Shown here piece by piece: positions 1 to 6,780 of a stretch of 12,823 nt of DNA. The first letter of the stretch is position 1. Each line of letters opens with the position of its first letter. The notes below the pieces were generated by a model. It was not told the DNA's origin. It did no database searches and saw nothing but the letters and a program-made list of their open reading frames with translations. Source of the DNA: SIG452 sp045656345 (GTDB lineage: Bacteria; Bacillota; Clostridia; UMGS1840); contig JAZOQZ010000111.1 of NCBI GenBank assembly GCA_045656345.1, positions 1-12,823 of the forward strand, written 5' to 3'. The position numbers and the translations under genes were made by a program.

Positions 1-3000
1 AAAGTGTTAGCACTCGTGCTTGCCTGTCTGATGTTGTTGTCGGTTCCCGCTTTTGCAGCAACTTTTACCGACGTTCCCGAAACACACGACAGATATCAGG
101 CAATTGACATGCTTTCCAGCATGGAAATCATCAACGGCTTCCCGGACGGCTCCTTCAAGCCCGAAGAAGCAGTAACCAGAGCGCAGATGGCAGCTCTGAT
201 CACCAGAATGTTTAACCTGAGCAGCTCTGCAGTAACTGCAGAACCCTTCTCTGATGTAACTGTTGCTTATTGGGCAGCATCTGATATTGTTTCTGCGAAA
301 AACAGAGGCATCATCAACGGCTTCCCCGACGGTACCTTCCAGCCGGAAGCTGAAGTTACCTACGAACAGGCTGTAAAAATGATTGTTTGTGCATTAAACT
401 ACGGCGCAGCTGCAGAATCTTCCGGCGGATATCCCAATGGATATATTCAGCAGGCTTCTAAGCTCGGCATTTTGAAAAATGCAGCATCTGCACAGAAGCA
501 GGGAGCACCCAGAGGCATTATTGCTCAGCTTTTATACAATTCCCTGAATGTTGATATGCTGGTTCCCCAGGTTAATGCAGACGGTACCGTGGATTATGTG
601 AAATCCGAAAGCGGCAACAACACCGTTAGTCAGCAGTTCTTAAAAACCGAAACCTTAAAAGGTGTTACCGTGGTTCGTACTCCCAGAGTAAACTTAGAAC
701 CCGGTGTTCCTGCAATTGCAAGTGTCAATGACAATGCAATGTTTGTAAAAAAAGCGGACAACAGCTATGTAAAAATTACTGTTGCAAACAACTCTGCATT
801 TGATTTTATCGGTCAGCAGGTAGATATCACCTACAAACTGAATGCAGAAGATGCTGAATTAAAAACTTTGACCAACATCACCCGCAGTTCCTCTGTGCAG
901 GCATACGAAAACATCAAATTAACCAATATCATCAATCTGGATGCTACCGGTATCCAATATTATACCGATAAAGCAAACGACAGAGAAAACAGAGTGAATT
1001 TCAGCGGTACTCCTGTTGTGATGTATAATGAAAGACTGCATACCAATGGTATTGCAGCGGTTAACGCAGATTTATTCAGCGTATCCAATCACGAATATGC
1101 CAACGGTGTGATTTCTGTTTATATCAGCGGTAATCAGACTCTGATTAAAGTAAAATCCTACAAAAACTACGTGGTTGAAAATACTGATGCCAGAAGTGAA
1201 ACAATTACCGTGAAAGGTATTTCCGGTAACATTTCTTTGAGTGTTCCCTATAAAGATGCTTACGTAAATGAAACCGTTATCAAAAAAGGAAACTTTGATT
1301 TCAGAACCGGTGCTGCTGTTGCCAATGCAAGCAAATTAAGCGGATACAGCGGTATTGCAAAGGGCAACATTATCGCTGTTGCTTCCAATACCGAAGATTC
1401 CTCCAGCAAATACTTTGAAGTTCTGGTATCCTCCGCAGCGCTGAACGGCGCTATTATTGGTATTGAAACCGATGATGAAACGAATCGTTCTAAGATTCAG
1501 GTAGGCACTTCTGCTCCGACTCTGCTTTCTGCAGATCTGGCAAGATATGGTCAGGCTGCAACTGCTCAGATTGAAGTGAATGCGAAATTCCATCTGGATC
1601 CCTTTGGCGAAATCGGCTATATCAGCAATGTGAAAACTCAGGATATCAAATTAGGTATTCCCGTGGCAGTAACCACCGGTGGTACCGGCTTTGATAAAAT
1701 CACTCAGCTGGAAATCTACAATGTGGATACCGGCAGCGTGGAAACCTTACGCTTCCGCGACGAGGTTGCAGACGATCCCCGTGTGGCTGTATTGAAAGAA
1801 AATATTGGCACAGACAGCGATCCTGTTTATCAGTTAATCACCGATTCTTTGTTTAAATACACCATCAAAAACGGACAGATTGATACTATGGAAGCAGTGG
1901 TTGCAGGCGGTGCAACCGAAGATTATACCTATGTTGCTGCAAACTCTGCAGTAACCGAAGTGACCGACATTGAAAAAGACGGTTCCAAAATTACTTTTGA
2001 CGGTACCAAAAAAATCACCTACAACTCCAGCTCCACAAAAATCATCTTAATCGGTTCTGTTTATGATACCGGTAAGGTAACTCCGAAAACCACCACTCTG
2101 ACCAACAAATCTGAATACACCGGTAAGGTTTATCAGATGAACAACAAAAAATCAGGCACCTCCTATAATATGCAGTATGTGATTGTTCGTCCCTTAGAAG
2201 GCTTAACCAAAGATTCCGCAACTTATATTGTTGAATCTGTGGGCGGTACTATTCTGAAAGATGAAACCAACGTGGTAACCATTAAGGCATACCCCTTCAC
2301 CGGTGCTTCCAAATCCGGTAACGGCGGTGCTCTGGAAGAAATCGTGCTGACTTCTACTGTTGCAACTGCTCTTAATCTGCAGAAGGGTGACGTATTCACC
2401 TACTATGATATTCCTTCCACTGTTGCAGATATTGAAACCTTAAGAAACGTATATATCCTTGCACGTGCGAAGGACATTGCAAACGGAACTTATCCCACTG
2501 CAGGTGCTTTAGTAGCTAATAATCATATGGATATTACCAATAGCGGTACCGGTTACAATGCTGATTATAACTATTTTGGTATCCAAAACAATTCCAGCAA
2601 TATCGCCGTAGCTACCGATTCCAGTGTATATGCATATTATCTGGGTACTCCTTTAGCATACCTCACTGATGAAGATGGTGTTCAGCGTGAGTTGAGAATT
2701 GCTAAGAATGCCACCACCAAGCTGCCTGTAATGGCAAATGATACTGCGGAAATCACCGATCTGGAAACCGATCTGGATAACGCTGACCGTTTCTTTGATT
2801 ATGATTTATCTCAGCTGGTAAATATCTATGTATATGACGATTCTGCTACCCTGGATGCAGACAAGCTGATTCAGATTAAAGGTAAGGATCAGGTTCGTAG
2901 CTATCTGGAAGACTTGCAGACCATCGAAAACAATCAGTTAAACGATGCTGCAAATAAGACACACGATACTTTGATGGTAAAAGTATTCAACTCTTCTTCT

Positions 3001-3042
3001 AACACCTTCTATAACCTTTATATCATTAAAGACGCAAGATAA
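1..3042 (+). CDS. SLH-domain surface protein, 5' end outside window
   Basis: The reading frame is open from base 1 to a TAA at 3040-3042. The first visible residues (KVLALVLACLMLLSVPAFA) are the hydrophobic core and AxA cleavage site of a signal peptide, so only a short N-terminus is missing. After cleavage come SLH repeats at about residues 20-72 (FTDVP... GFPDGSFKPEEAVTRAQMA) and 82-134 (FSDV... GFPDGTFQPEAEVT), and a degenerate third at about 142-180. SLH domains are known to hold proteins non-covalently to secondary cell-wall polymers. The remaining ~830 residues are rich in Thr, Asn, Val and Ser and look beta-rich. I recognise no catalytic motif there. It is probably an S-layer or surface-scaffold protein. 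The GTG and ATG codons in the signal peptide are unlikely to be the true start because the frame continues off the window. It ends at a terminator shared with the convergent vanW-like gene. Confidence 0.9.
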   Translation, partial: KVLALVLACLMLLSVPAFAATFTDVPETHDRYQAIDMLSSMEIINGFPDGSFKPEEAVTRAQMAALITRMFNLSSSAVTAEPFSDVTVAYWAASDIVSAKNRGIINGFPDGTFQPEAEVTYEQAVKMIVCALNYGAAAESSGGYPNGYIQQASKLGILKNAASAQKQGAPRGIIAQLLYNSLNVDMLVPQVNADGTVDYVKSESGNNTVSQQFLKTETLKGVTVVRTPRVNLEPGVPAIASVNDNAMFVKKADNSYVKITVANNSAFDFIGQQVDITYKLNAEDAELKTLTNITRSSSVQAYENIKLTNIINLDATGIQYYTDKANDRENRVNFSGTPVVMYNERLHTNGIAAVNADLFSVSNHEYANGVISVYISGNQTLIKVKSYKNYVVENTDARSETITVKGISGNISLSVPYKDAYVNETVIKKGNFDFRTGAAVANASKLSGYSGIAKGNIIAVASNTEDSSSKYFEVLVSSAALNGAIIGIETDDETNRSKIQVGTSAPTLLSADLARYGQAATAQIEVNAKFHLDPFGEIGYISNVKTQDIKLGIPVAVTTGGTGFDKITQLEIYNVDTGSVETLRFRDEVADDPRVAVLKENIGTDSDPVYQLITDSLFKYTIKNGQIDTMEAVVAGGATEDYTYVAANSAVTEVTDIEKDGSKITFDGTKKITYNSSSTKIILIGSVYDTGKVTPKTTTLTNKSEYTGKVYQMNNKKSGTSYNMQYVIVRPLEGLTKDSATYIVESVGGTILKDETNVVTIKAYPFTGASKSGNGGALEEIVLTSTVATALNLQKGDVFTYYDIPSTVADIETLRNVYILARAKDIANGTYPTAGALVANNHMDITNSGTGYNADYNYFGIQNNSSNIAVATDSSVYAYYLGTPLAYLTDEDGVQRELRIAKNATTKLPVMANDTAEITDLETDLDNADRFFDYDLSQLVNIYVYDDSATLDADKLIQIKGKDQVRSYLEDLQTIENNQLNDAANKTHDTLMVKVFNSSSNTFYNLYIIKDAR

Positions 3043-3054
3043 TCCTATCCCGTC

Positions 3055-3091
3055 AAAAAAGTCCGTAATGCTTGGCATTACGTACTTTTTT
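3055..3091. terminator. Bidirectional intrinsic terminator between convergent genes
   Basis: A 17-bp stem (3055-3071 with 3075-3091, one mismatch, 3-base loop) has an A-run on the left and a T-run on the right, so it can end transcription from both sides. It lies 12 bases after the SLH gene stop and touches the stop codon of the convergent VanW-like gene. Confidence 0.9.
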
Positions 3092-3705
3092 TAGTTGTTT
3101 ATCAAAATCAGCTGGGCATATACCGTTGTTTTGTCGGTTGAAGTGCTGATGGTAACCGGCTTGTCCCGGTTATTTTTAAATTTAAAATCGTAGCCACCAT
3201 AAGATACCGTGGCATCGTTTTTGGAGTTTGCATAAGGCACCTCGTGGGAATGGGAGTGTCGCTCCGTGATGTCGAAGTTTCCGTTTTTTGCCGCCATATA
3301 TAAGGTGGAGGAAATCTGGCAGATTCCACCTCCGATGGTGGCTTTTTTCTCACCGTGTTCATCATAACCGATGGCTTCTTGGTATCCTTTTTCTGCAGTT
3401 CTTGGACCCACCGTTTCATTAAAAGAAAACTCTTCACCGGGATTTAACACTTCTCCGTTGATCGCTTCGATGGCCAGTGCTAAGTTTTGATTCCGTTCGG
3501 GAATGTTGTCAAAAATTTTGGTGGAAGCTTGTCCCACTGTTTCGTTGGCAGGTTTCGGCGTGGCGGTTACAACAGGAGAAGGCGAGGGGGGAGATAGCTC
3601 TTTTTCTATCGGTTCATCCTGATTCATACATCCACTCAATAACAGCATCAGAAGAAAAAGGAGGACTCTCCTGAAGTTTTTTTTCGTATGTTTCTGAGTA
3701 TTCAA
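3091..3705 (-). CDS. VanW-family lipoprotein, TTG start
   Basis: A 204-residue protein. The N-terminus has basic residues, a hydrophobic stretch and the lipobox LLLSGC, with Cys26 as the predicted lipidated residue, so it should be anchored on the outer face of the membrane. A Pro/Ser/Thr linker (about 38-52) precedes a VanW domain that carries the hallmark GGGICQISSTLY at 125-136, then RHSHSHEVPY at about 149-158 and a DATVSYGGYDFKFKNN segment. VanW proteins occur in some vancomycin-resistance clusters and widely in Clostridia; their biochemical role is unsettled. The start is taken as TTG because AAAGGGG lies 7 bases upstream; the next in-frame ATG is inside the signal peptide. It lies 34 bases downstream of spoVS on the same strand, with no terminator visible between, so co-transcription is likely. 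No Van ligase or other resistance gene is visible nearby. Confidence 0.88.
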   Translation of the reverse strand: MNTQKHTKKNFRRVLLFLLMLLLSGCMNQDEPIEKELSPPSPSPVVTATPKPANETVGQASTKIFDNIPERNQNLALAIEAINGEVLNPGEEFSFNETVGPRTAEKGYQEAIGYDEHGEKKATIGGGICQISSTLYMAAKNGNFDITERHSHSHEVPYANSKNDATVSYGGYDFKFKNNRDKPVTISTSTDKTTVYAQLILINN

Positions 3706-3739
3706 GAGAAGACCCCTTTCCTTTGATTTATGGTGAAAA

Positions 3740-4006
3740 TCAGCTGTTTTTGTCGGTAATCATAAATTTAATGGCTGTTCGTTCTTCACCTGCCACTTCA
3801 ATTTCTGAAAAAGCGGGCACACACACAATGTCGAAACCGCTGGGAGCGAGAAACCCACGGGCAATGGCAATAGCCTTGACTGCTTGATTGACAGCAGCTG
3901 CACCGATTGCCTGAAGCTCTGCTGAGCCACGTTCTCTCACAATTCCGGACAAAGCACCTGCCACCGAGCCGGGATTGGAATTTTTAGATACCTTCAGGAT
4001 AAGCAT
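3740..4006 (-). CDS. spoVS: Stage V sporulation protein S (SpoVS)
   Basis: An 88-residue protein matching SpoVS along its whole length: it starts MLILKVSKNSNPGSVAGAL, has a central AIGAAAVNQAVKAIAIARG, and ends with the usual EERTAIKFMI segment. SpoVS is a small Alba-like protein needed for normal sporulation progress and spore-coat assembly in Bacillus subtilis. It is also common in clostridia and in some non-sporulating relatives, so it supports but does not prove a spore-forming host. GGAGG lies 7 bases upstream of the ATG. It is the first gene of a probable two-gene unit with the VanW lipoprotein. Confidence 0.93.
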   Translation of the reverse strand: MLILKVSKNSNPGSVAGALSGIVRERGSAELQAIGAAAVNQAVKAIAIARGFLAPSGFDIVCVPAFSEIEVAGEERTAIKFMITDKNS

Positions 4007-4076
4007 ATTGATTCCTCCAAATAGAAATAGATAAGTATATTGGTTTTTCAGTTTTTTGATTTTCTCAGTATGGTTT

Positions 4077-4097
4077 ATTATATGAACGAAATCCTCT
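4077..4097 (-). promoter_or_regulatory. Possible spoVS promoter
   Basis: On the minus strand a perfect TATAAT lies at 4082-4077, about 70 bases before the spoVS ATG. Upstream of it, AGAGGATTT (4097-4089) matches the -35 consensus of the early sporulation factor sigma-H, but the gap to TATAAT is only 6 bases and no sigma-H -10 follows at 11-12 bases. No good TTGACA lies at 17 bases either. A promoter here is likely; its sigma factor cannot be decided from sequence. Confidence 0.35.
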
Positions 4098-4150
4098 AAA
4101 CATACAGAAGTTTATAAATTTATGTGAAAATTTCTAAAATCGCAAATGAA

Positions 4151-4200
4151 AATTCAAAAAAATTAGACAAAATGAAAAAAATTAAAAAAATTTGGAAAAA
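4151..4200 (+). promoter_or_regulatory. Phased A-tracts (UP element-like curved DNA)
   Basis: Five A-runs of 4-7 bases have centres near 4159, 4170, 4178, 4187 and 4198, roughly one helical turn apart. They end directly upstream of the -35 box at 4204. Such runs bend DNA and can act as UP elements that raise promoter strength. This is inference from spacing only. Confidence 0.45.
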
Positions 4201-4203
4201 CAG

Positions 4204-4232
4204 TGGACAAACAGGGGAAAATTATGTATAAT
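4204..4232 (+). promoter_or_regulatory. Promoter of the scaffold/GGGtGRT operon
   Basis: TGGACA (4204-4209), a 17-base spacer and a perfect TATAAT (4227-4232). Transcription would begin near 4239, giving a leader of about 43 bases that contains the GGAGG at 4268-4272 used by the first gene. A longer in-frame ORF begins at 4192, upstream of this promoter, and is therefore not the true start. Confidence 0.75.
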
Positions 4233-4281
4233 GTATTTTGGTAAAAAATTTTTAAACATATATTTATGGAGGTTCAAAGTA

Positions 4282-4977
4282 ATGAGCAAGTTTACACATG
4301 AAGTTGAACAAATGACTTGTGTAGCCAAAGGCCCCAACCACGGTCCGGCACCGATCCCGGAAGAAGGCAAATGGGTCCAGGCAAAAGAAGTAAAAGACAT
4401 TTCCGGCTTAACTCACGGTATCGGCTGGTGTGCTCCTCAGCAGGGCGCATGTAAGCTGACCTTAAACGTAAAAGACGGTATCATTGAAGAAGCGTTGGTT
4501 GAAACCATCGGTTGTAGCGGTATGACTCACTCCGCAGCTATGGCAGCAGAAATCTTAACCGGTAAAACCTTACTGGAAGCAGTAAACACTGACCTGGTTT
4601 GTGATGCGATCAACACTGCTATGAGAGAACTGTTCCTGCAGATTATCTATGGTAGAACTCAGACTGCATTCTCCGAAGGCGGTTTACCCATCGGTGCAGG
4701 CTTAGAAGATTTAGGTAAAGGCTTAAGAAGCCAGGTTGGTACCATGTACTCCTCTTCTGCAAAAGGTCCCAGATACCTGGAAATGGCAGAAGGTTATGTT
4801 ACCAAAATTGCTTTGGATGATGAAAAACACATCATCGGTTATGAATTCATCAGCTTCGGCAGAATGATGGATATGATTAAAGCAGGCACCAATCCTGAAG
4901 AAGCAATGAAGAAAGCAACCGGTACCTACGGAAGATTTGCTGATGCAGCATCTTACGTAGATCCCAGAAAAGAATAA
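4282..4977 (+). CDS. NifU-like iron-sulfur cluster scaffold protein
   Basis: A 231-residue cytoplasmic protein related to the NifU N-terminal/IscU scaffold family, in the subgroup usually found next to GGGtGRT proteins. Candidate ligands are Cys13, Cys50, Cys57, Cys78 and Cys107. Cys78 sits in GCSGMTHSAAMAAEIL, which corresponds to the GCGSAIASSS-type motif of IscU, and Cys50 and Cys107 sit near the other IscU ligand positions. It is longer than IscU (~128 residues); the extra C-terminal part (about 120-231) contains a conserved-looking GRTQTAFSEGGLPIGAG segment. The start is fixed by GGAGG nine bases upstream of the ATG and by the promoter at 4204-4232. It is separated from the next gene by 14 bases that hold that gene's ribosome binding site, so the two form an operon. 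Its client is unknown; the GGGtGRT protein is the obvious candidate. Codon use is strongly biased, as in well-expressed genes. Confidence 0.88.
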   Translation: MSKFTHEVEQMTCVAKGPNHGPAPIPEEGKWVQAKEVKDISGLTHGIGWCAPQQGACKLTLNVKDGIIEEALVETIGCSGMTHSAAMAAEILTGKTLLEAVNTDLVCDAINTAMRELFLQIIYGRTQTAFSEGGLPIGAGLEDLGKGLRSQVGTMYSSSAKGPRYLEMAEGYVTKIALDDEKHIIGYEFISFGRMMDMIKAGTNPEEAMKKATGTYGRFADAASYVDPRKE

Positions 4978-4991
4978 GGAGGGAAACGATT

Positions 4992-5990
4992 ATGCCATTA
5001 TTTGAAGGTTACGAAAGAAGAATCGCCGGCATTACCAAATGCTTGGAAGAAAACGGAATCGCTTCCATCGAAGAAGCAAGAAAAATCTGTGAAGATAAAG
5101 GTATTGATGTTTATAACATCGTAAAAGGCATCCAGCCCATCTGTTTTGAAAACGCTTGCTGGGCATACATTTTAGGTGCCGCTTTAGCAATCAAACGTGG
5201 CGTTACCAACGCTGCTGACGCTGCAGAAGTAATCGGCGAAGGTTTACAGGCATTCTGTATCCCCGGCTCCGTTGCTGACGACAGAAAAGTAGGTATTGGT
5301 CACGGTAACTTAGCAGCTATGCTGCTTCGTGAAGATACCAAATGTTTTGCATTCTTAGCAGGTCACGAATCTTTCGCTGCTGCTGAAGGTGCAATCGGTA
5401 TCGCAAAATCTGCAAACAAAGTTAGAAAAGAACCCTTAAAAGTTATCTTAAACGGTCTGCGCAAAGACGCAGCTGAAATCATCTCCAGAATCAACGGCTT
5501 CACCTATGTAAGAACCCAGTTTGACTACTACACCGGCGAACTGAAAGTTGTTTCCGAAAAAGCTTACTCCGACGGTGAAAGAGCAAAAGTTAAATGTTAT
5601 GGTTGTGACGACGTTAGAGAAGGCGTTGCAATTATGCACAAAGAAAACGTTGGCGTTTCCATCACCGGTAACTCCACCAACCCCACCAGATTCCAGCATC
5701 CTGTTGCAGGCACCTACAAAAAAGAATGCATCCAGCAGGGTAAAAAATACTTCTCCGTTGCATCCGGCGGCGGTACCGGAAGAACTCTGCATCCCGATAA
5801 CATGGCTGCAGGTCCCGCTTCTTACGGCTTAACCGACACCATGGGAAGAATGCACTCTGACGCTCAGTTCGCAGGTTCTTCCTCCGTTCCGGCTCACGTT
5901 GAAATGATGGGCTTAATCGGTGCAGGTAACAACCCCATGGTTGGTATGTCTGTTGCTGTTGCAGTAGCAATCGAAGAAGCTAGCAAATAA
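4992..5990 (+). CDS. GGGtGRT-family protein
   Basis: A 332-residue protein of the GGGtGRT family, named after a motif seen here as GGGTGRT at residues 259-265. Other strong blocks are PICFENACWAYILGAALAI (about 49-67), FLAGHESFAAAEGAIGIAKS (121-140) and the C-terminal GLIGAGNNPMVGMSVAVAVA (307-326). There is no signal peptide or long membrane helix, so it is cytoplasmic. Cysteines include 17, 33, 51, 56, 89, 118, 246 and a CxxC pair at 202/205 that could hold metal or a cluster. To my knowledge no reaction is firmly established for this family; its steady pairing with a NifU-like scaffold suggests a metalloprotein (inference). GGAGGG lies 8 bases before the ATG. No terminator follows; the next gene's ribosome binding site begins about 9 bases after the stop. 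The last 26 codons recur in diverged form at 6201-6281. Confidence 0.92.
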   Translation: MPLFEGYERRIAGITKCLEENGIASIEEARKICEDKGIDVYNIVKGIQPICFENACWAYILGAALAIKRGVTNAADAAEVIGEGLQAFCIPGSVADDRKVGIGHGNLAAMLLREDTKCFAFLAGHESFAAAEGAIGIAKSANKVRKEPLKVILNGLRKDAAEIISRINGFTYVRTQFDYYTGELKVVSEKAYSDGERAKVKCYGCDDVREGVAIMHKENVGVSITGNSTNPTRFQHPVAGTYKKECIQQGKKYFSVASGGGTGRTLHPDNMAAGPASYGLTDTMGRMHSDAQFAGSSSVPAHVEMMGLIGAGNNPMVGMSVAVAVAIEEASK

Positions 5991-6011
5991 TTTCTTTAAG
6001 GAGGCAAATTA

Positions 6012-6194
6012 ATGAAGAAATTTATTGCATTATTACTCGTTGTATTTACAGTTTCGGTTTTTTTATCAGGCTGTAGTGACAGTAATAGTACACTTATAGA
6101 GGATGTAGCAGAGTCGTTTGATCGTATAACAGAAGATGATGACACTATGGAAAAAGCCTTCGATTTCTTGGATGACATAGGTTTAGGATTCTAA
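6012..6194 (+). CDS. Small acidic lipoprotein, unrecognised
   Basis: A 60-residue ORF with AAGGAGG placed 7 bases before the ATG. It starts MKK, has a hydrophobic stretch and the lipobox FLSGC (Cys21), so it reads as an exported lipoprotein. The mature part is only about 40 residues and very acidic (DVAESFDRITEDDDTMEKAF). I recognise no family. It starts 21 bases after the GGGtGRT stop with no terminator between, so it should be co-transcribed with that operon. It is more AT-rich than its neighbours upstream. Its stop codon is followed, in the same frame, by a remnant of a second GGGtGRT gene tail, so it may be the N-terminal part of a longer lipoprotein cut short by a rearrangement. The strong ribosome binding site and intact lipobox argue that it can still be made. 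Confidence 0.6.
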   Translation: MKKFIALLLVVFTVSVFLSGCSDSNSTLIEDVAESFDRITEDDDTMEKAFDFLDDIGLGF

Positions 6195-6200
6195 TGTTAT

Positions 6201-6281
6201 ACCATTATCGGCGCAGGTAATAACCCAATGGTTGGTATGCCTGTTGCAGTTGCTGTTGCAATCGAGAAAGCTAGCAAATAA
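6201..6281 (+). pseudogene. Remnant of a second GGGtGRT gene (last 26 codons)
   Basis: These 81 bases encode TIIGAGNNPMVGMPVAVAVA followed by IEKASK and TAA, the same C-terminus as residues 307-332 of the intact gene ending at 5990. Leaving out the two edge codons, I count 7 synonymous and 2 amino-acid-changing codon differences over 24 sense codons. Both copies share AATTT after the stop. There is no start codon or ribosome binding site for this piece; an in-frame stop (6192-6194) lies just before it. Mostly silent differences mean it diverged as part of a working gene and was reduced to a tail later. Confidence 0.85.
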
Positions 6282-6390
6282 TTTAAACTGATAAAATCAC
6301 CGCATTTTGCACTTTTTTAGAAAATTTCACGTATCTAATATATAGCTCGCTTTCAAAAAAGCACAATCTACGGCATTCATACAGTTTAAA
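6282..6390. repeat. Imperfect inverted repeat, possible small palindromic element
   Basis: TTTAAACTG at 6282-6290 is matched by its exact reverse complement CAGTTTAAA at 6382-6390. Inside these ends the arms remain partly alike when one is reverse-complemented (AAT..CCG, ATT, GC, a six-T run, GAAA), so the ~109 bases could fold as a loose hairpin. It starts right after the GGGtGRT remnant stop. No target-site duplication is clear. It could be a MITE-like relic or chance similarity in AT-rich DNA. No gene is seen in this stretch. Confidence 0.35.
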
Positions 6391-6402
6391 AAGAAAATCA
6401 AT

Positions 6403-6443
6403 AAAAAATCCACTTTAAGCGTTAAGCTTAAGGTGGATTTTTT
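6403..6443. terminator. Strong bidirectional intrinsic terminator
   Basis: An 18-bp stem (6403-6420 with 6426-6443, one G-U pair, 5-base loop) flanked by A6 and T6 runs. It ends the plus-strand Fe-S/GGGtGRT/lipoprotein transcript, and on the other strand the convergent HTH gene that stops at 6473. Confidence 0.9.
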
Positions 6444-6472
6444 GTTATGAATCAAAATATAGGATTAAAAAT

Positions 6473-6685
6473 TTACATTTTATTCGTATCGGGAATATAT
6501 TCGGCAATATCTTCTAATCTGCAGGCTAAAATTTTACAGAGCGTGTCTAAAGTGTAGGAATTGATATTTCCGTTTTTTCTTAGTCTGTCCAGTTGGCCGG
6601 TTGAGAAACCGTATTTTTTAATCAATTGATATTGTGATACATTTCTTTTTTTCATAGTTTCCCATAGTTTTGTATAGACAATCAT
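6473..6685 (-). CDS. Small Cro/C1-type (XRE) HTH regulator
   Basis: A 70-residue DNA-binding protein that is almost only a helix-turn-helix domain: LWETMKKRNVSQYQLIKKYG, then FSTGQLDRLRKNGNINSYTL and the typical C-terminal helix LDTLCKILACRLEDIAEYI. This compact type is common in Clostridia, often near mobile elements or small accessory operons. The start is placed at the ATG at 6685 because AGGAG lies about 9 bases upstream; an in-frame ATG ten codons earlier has no such site. It is divergent from the lipoprotein at 6905, and its promoter overlaps that gene's promoter, with a palindromic operator in the overlap. The simplest reading is a repressor controlling itself and the lipoprotein. It ends at the terminator at 6403-6443. 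Confidence 0.85.
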   Translation of the reverse strand: MIVYTKLWETMKKRNVSQYQLIKKYGFSTGQLDRLRKNGNINSYTLDTLCKILACRLEDIAEYIPDTNKM

Positions 6686-6726
6686 CTTTTGCACTCCTAT
6701 AATTATTTTTGACATTTTTAGTATAA

Positions 6727-6755
6727 ATTATAGGTTTTATATTGACAATTGCCCA
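6727..6755 (-). promoter_or_regulatory. Promoter of the HTH regulator
   Basis: On the minus strand, TGGGCA (6755-6750, 4 of 6 to consensus), a 17-base spacer and a perfect TATAAT (6732-6727). The -35 box contains one arm of the palindrome at 6751-6764, so operator binding would block it. Confidence 0.6.
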
Positions 6756-6770
6756 TAAACGGGCTATAAT
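6742..6770 (+). promoter_or_regulatory. Consensus sigma-A promoter for the lipoprotein at 6905
   Basis: TTGACA (6742-6747), exactly 17 bases, and TATAAT (6765-6770): a perfect consensus promoter. Its spacer holds the palindrome at 6751-6764. Transcription would begin near 6777, leaving a leader of about 128 bases before the lipoprotein ATG. Such a strong promoter with an operator in the spacer usually implies repression. Confidence 0.85.
6751..6764. promoter_or_regulatory. Putative HTH operator
   Basis: GCCCATAAACGGGC is an interrupted palindrome (GCCC arms, 6-base centre). It sits between the -35 and -10 boxes of the plus-strand promoter and overlaps the -35 box of the divergent HTH-gene promoter. 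Position and symmetry fit a dimeric Cro/C1-type repressor; binding itself is inferred. Confidence 0.65.
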
Positions 6771-6780
6771 ATTTTTACAG

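Noticed and set aside
3091..3705. VanW gene as evidence of glycopeptide resistance
   Set aside because: No vanA/B-type ligase, vanH, vanX or two-component system is present; VanW-domain proteins are common in Clostridia without resistance.
4192..4281. 30-residue N-terminal extension of the Fe-S scaffold
   Set aside because: It starts upstream of the predicted promoter; GGAGG sits correctly before the ATG at 4282.
5448..5970. Antisense and off-frame ORFs across the GGGtGRT gene
   Set aside because: They have no ribosome binding sites and cysteine/serine-rich, low-plausibility translations; they are shadows of a strongly biased gene.
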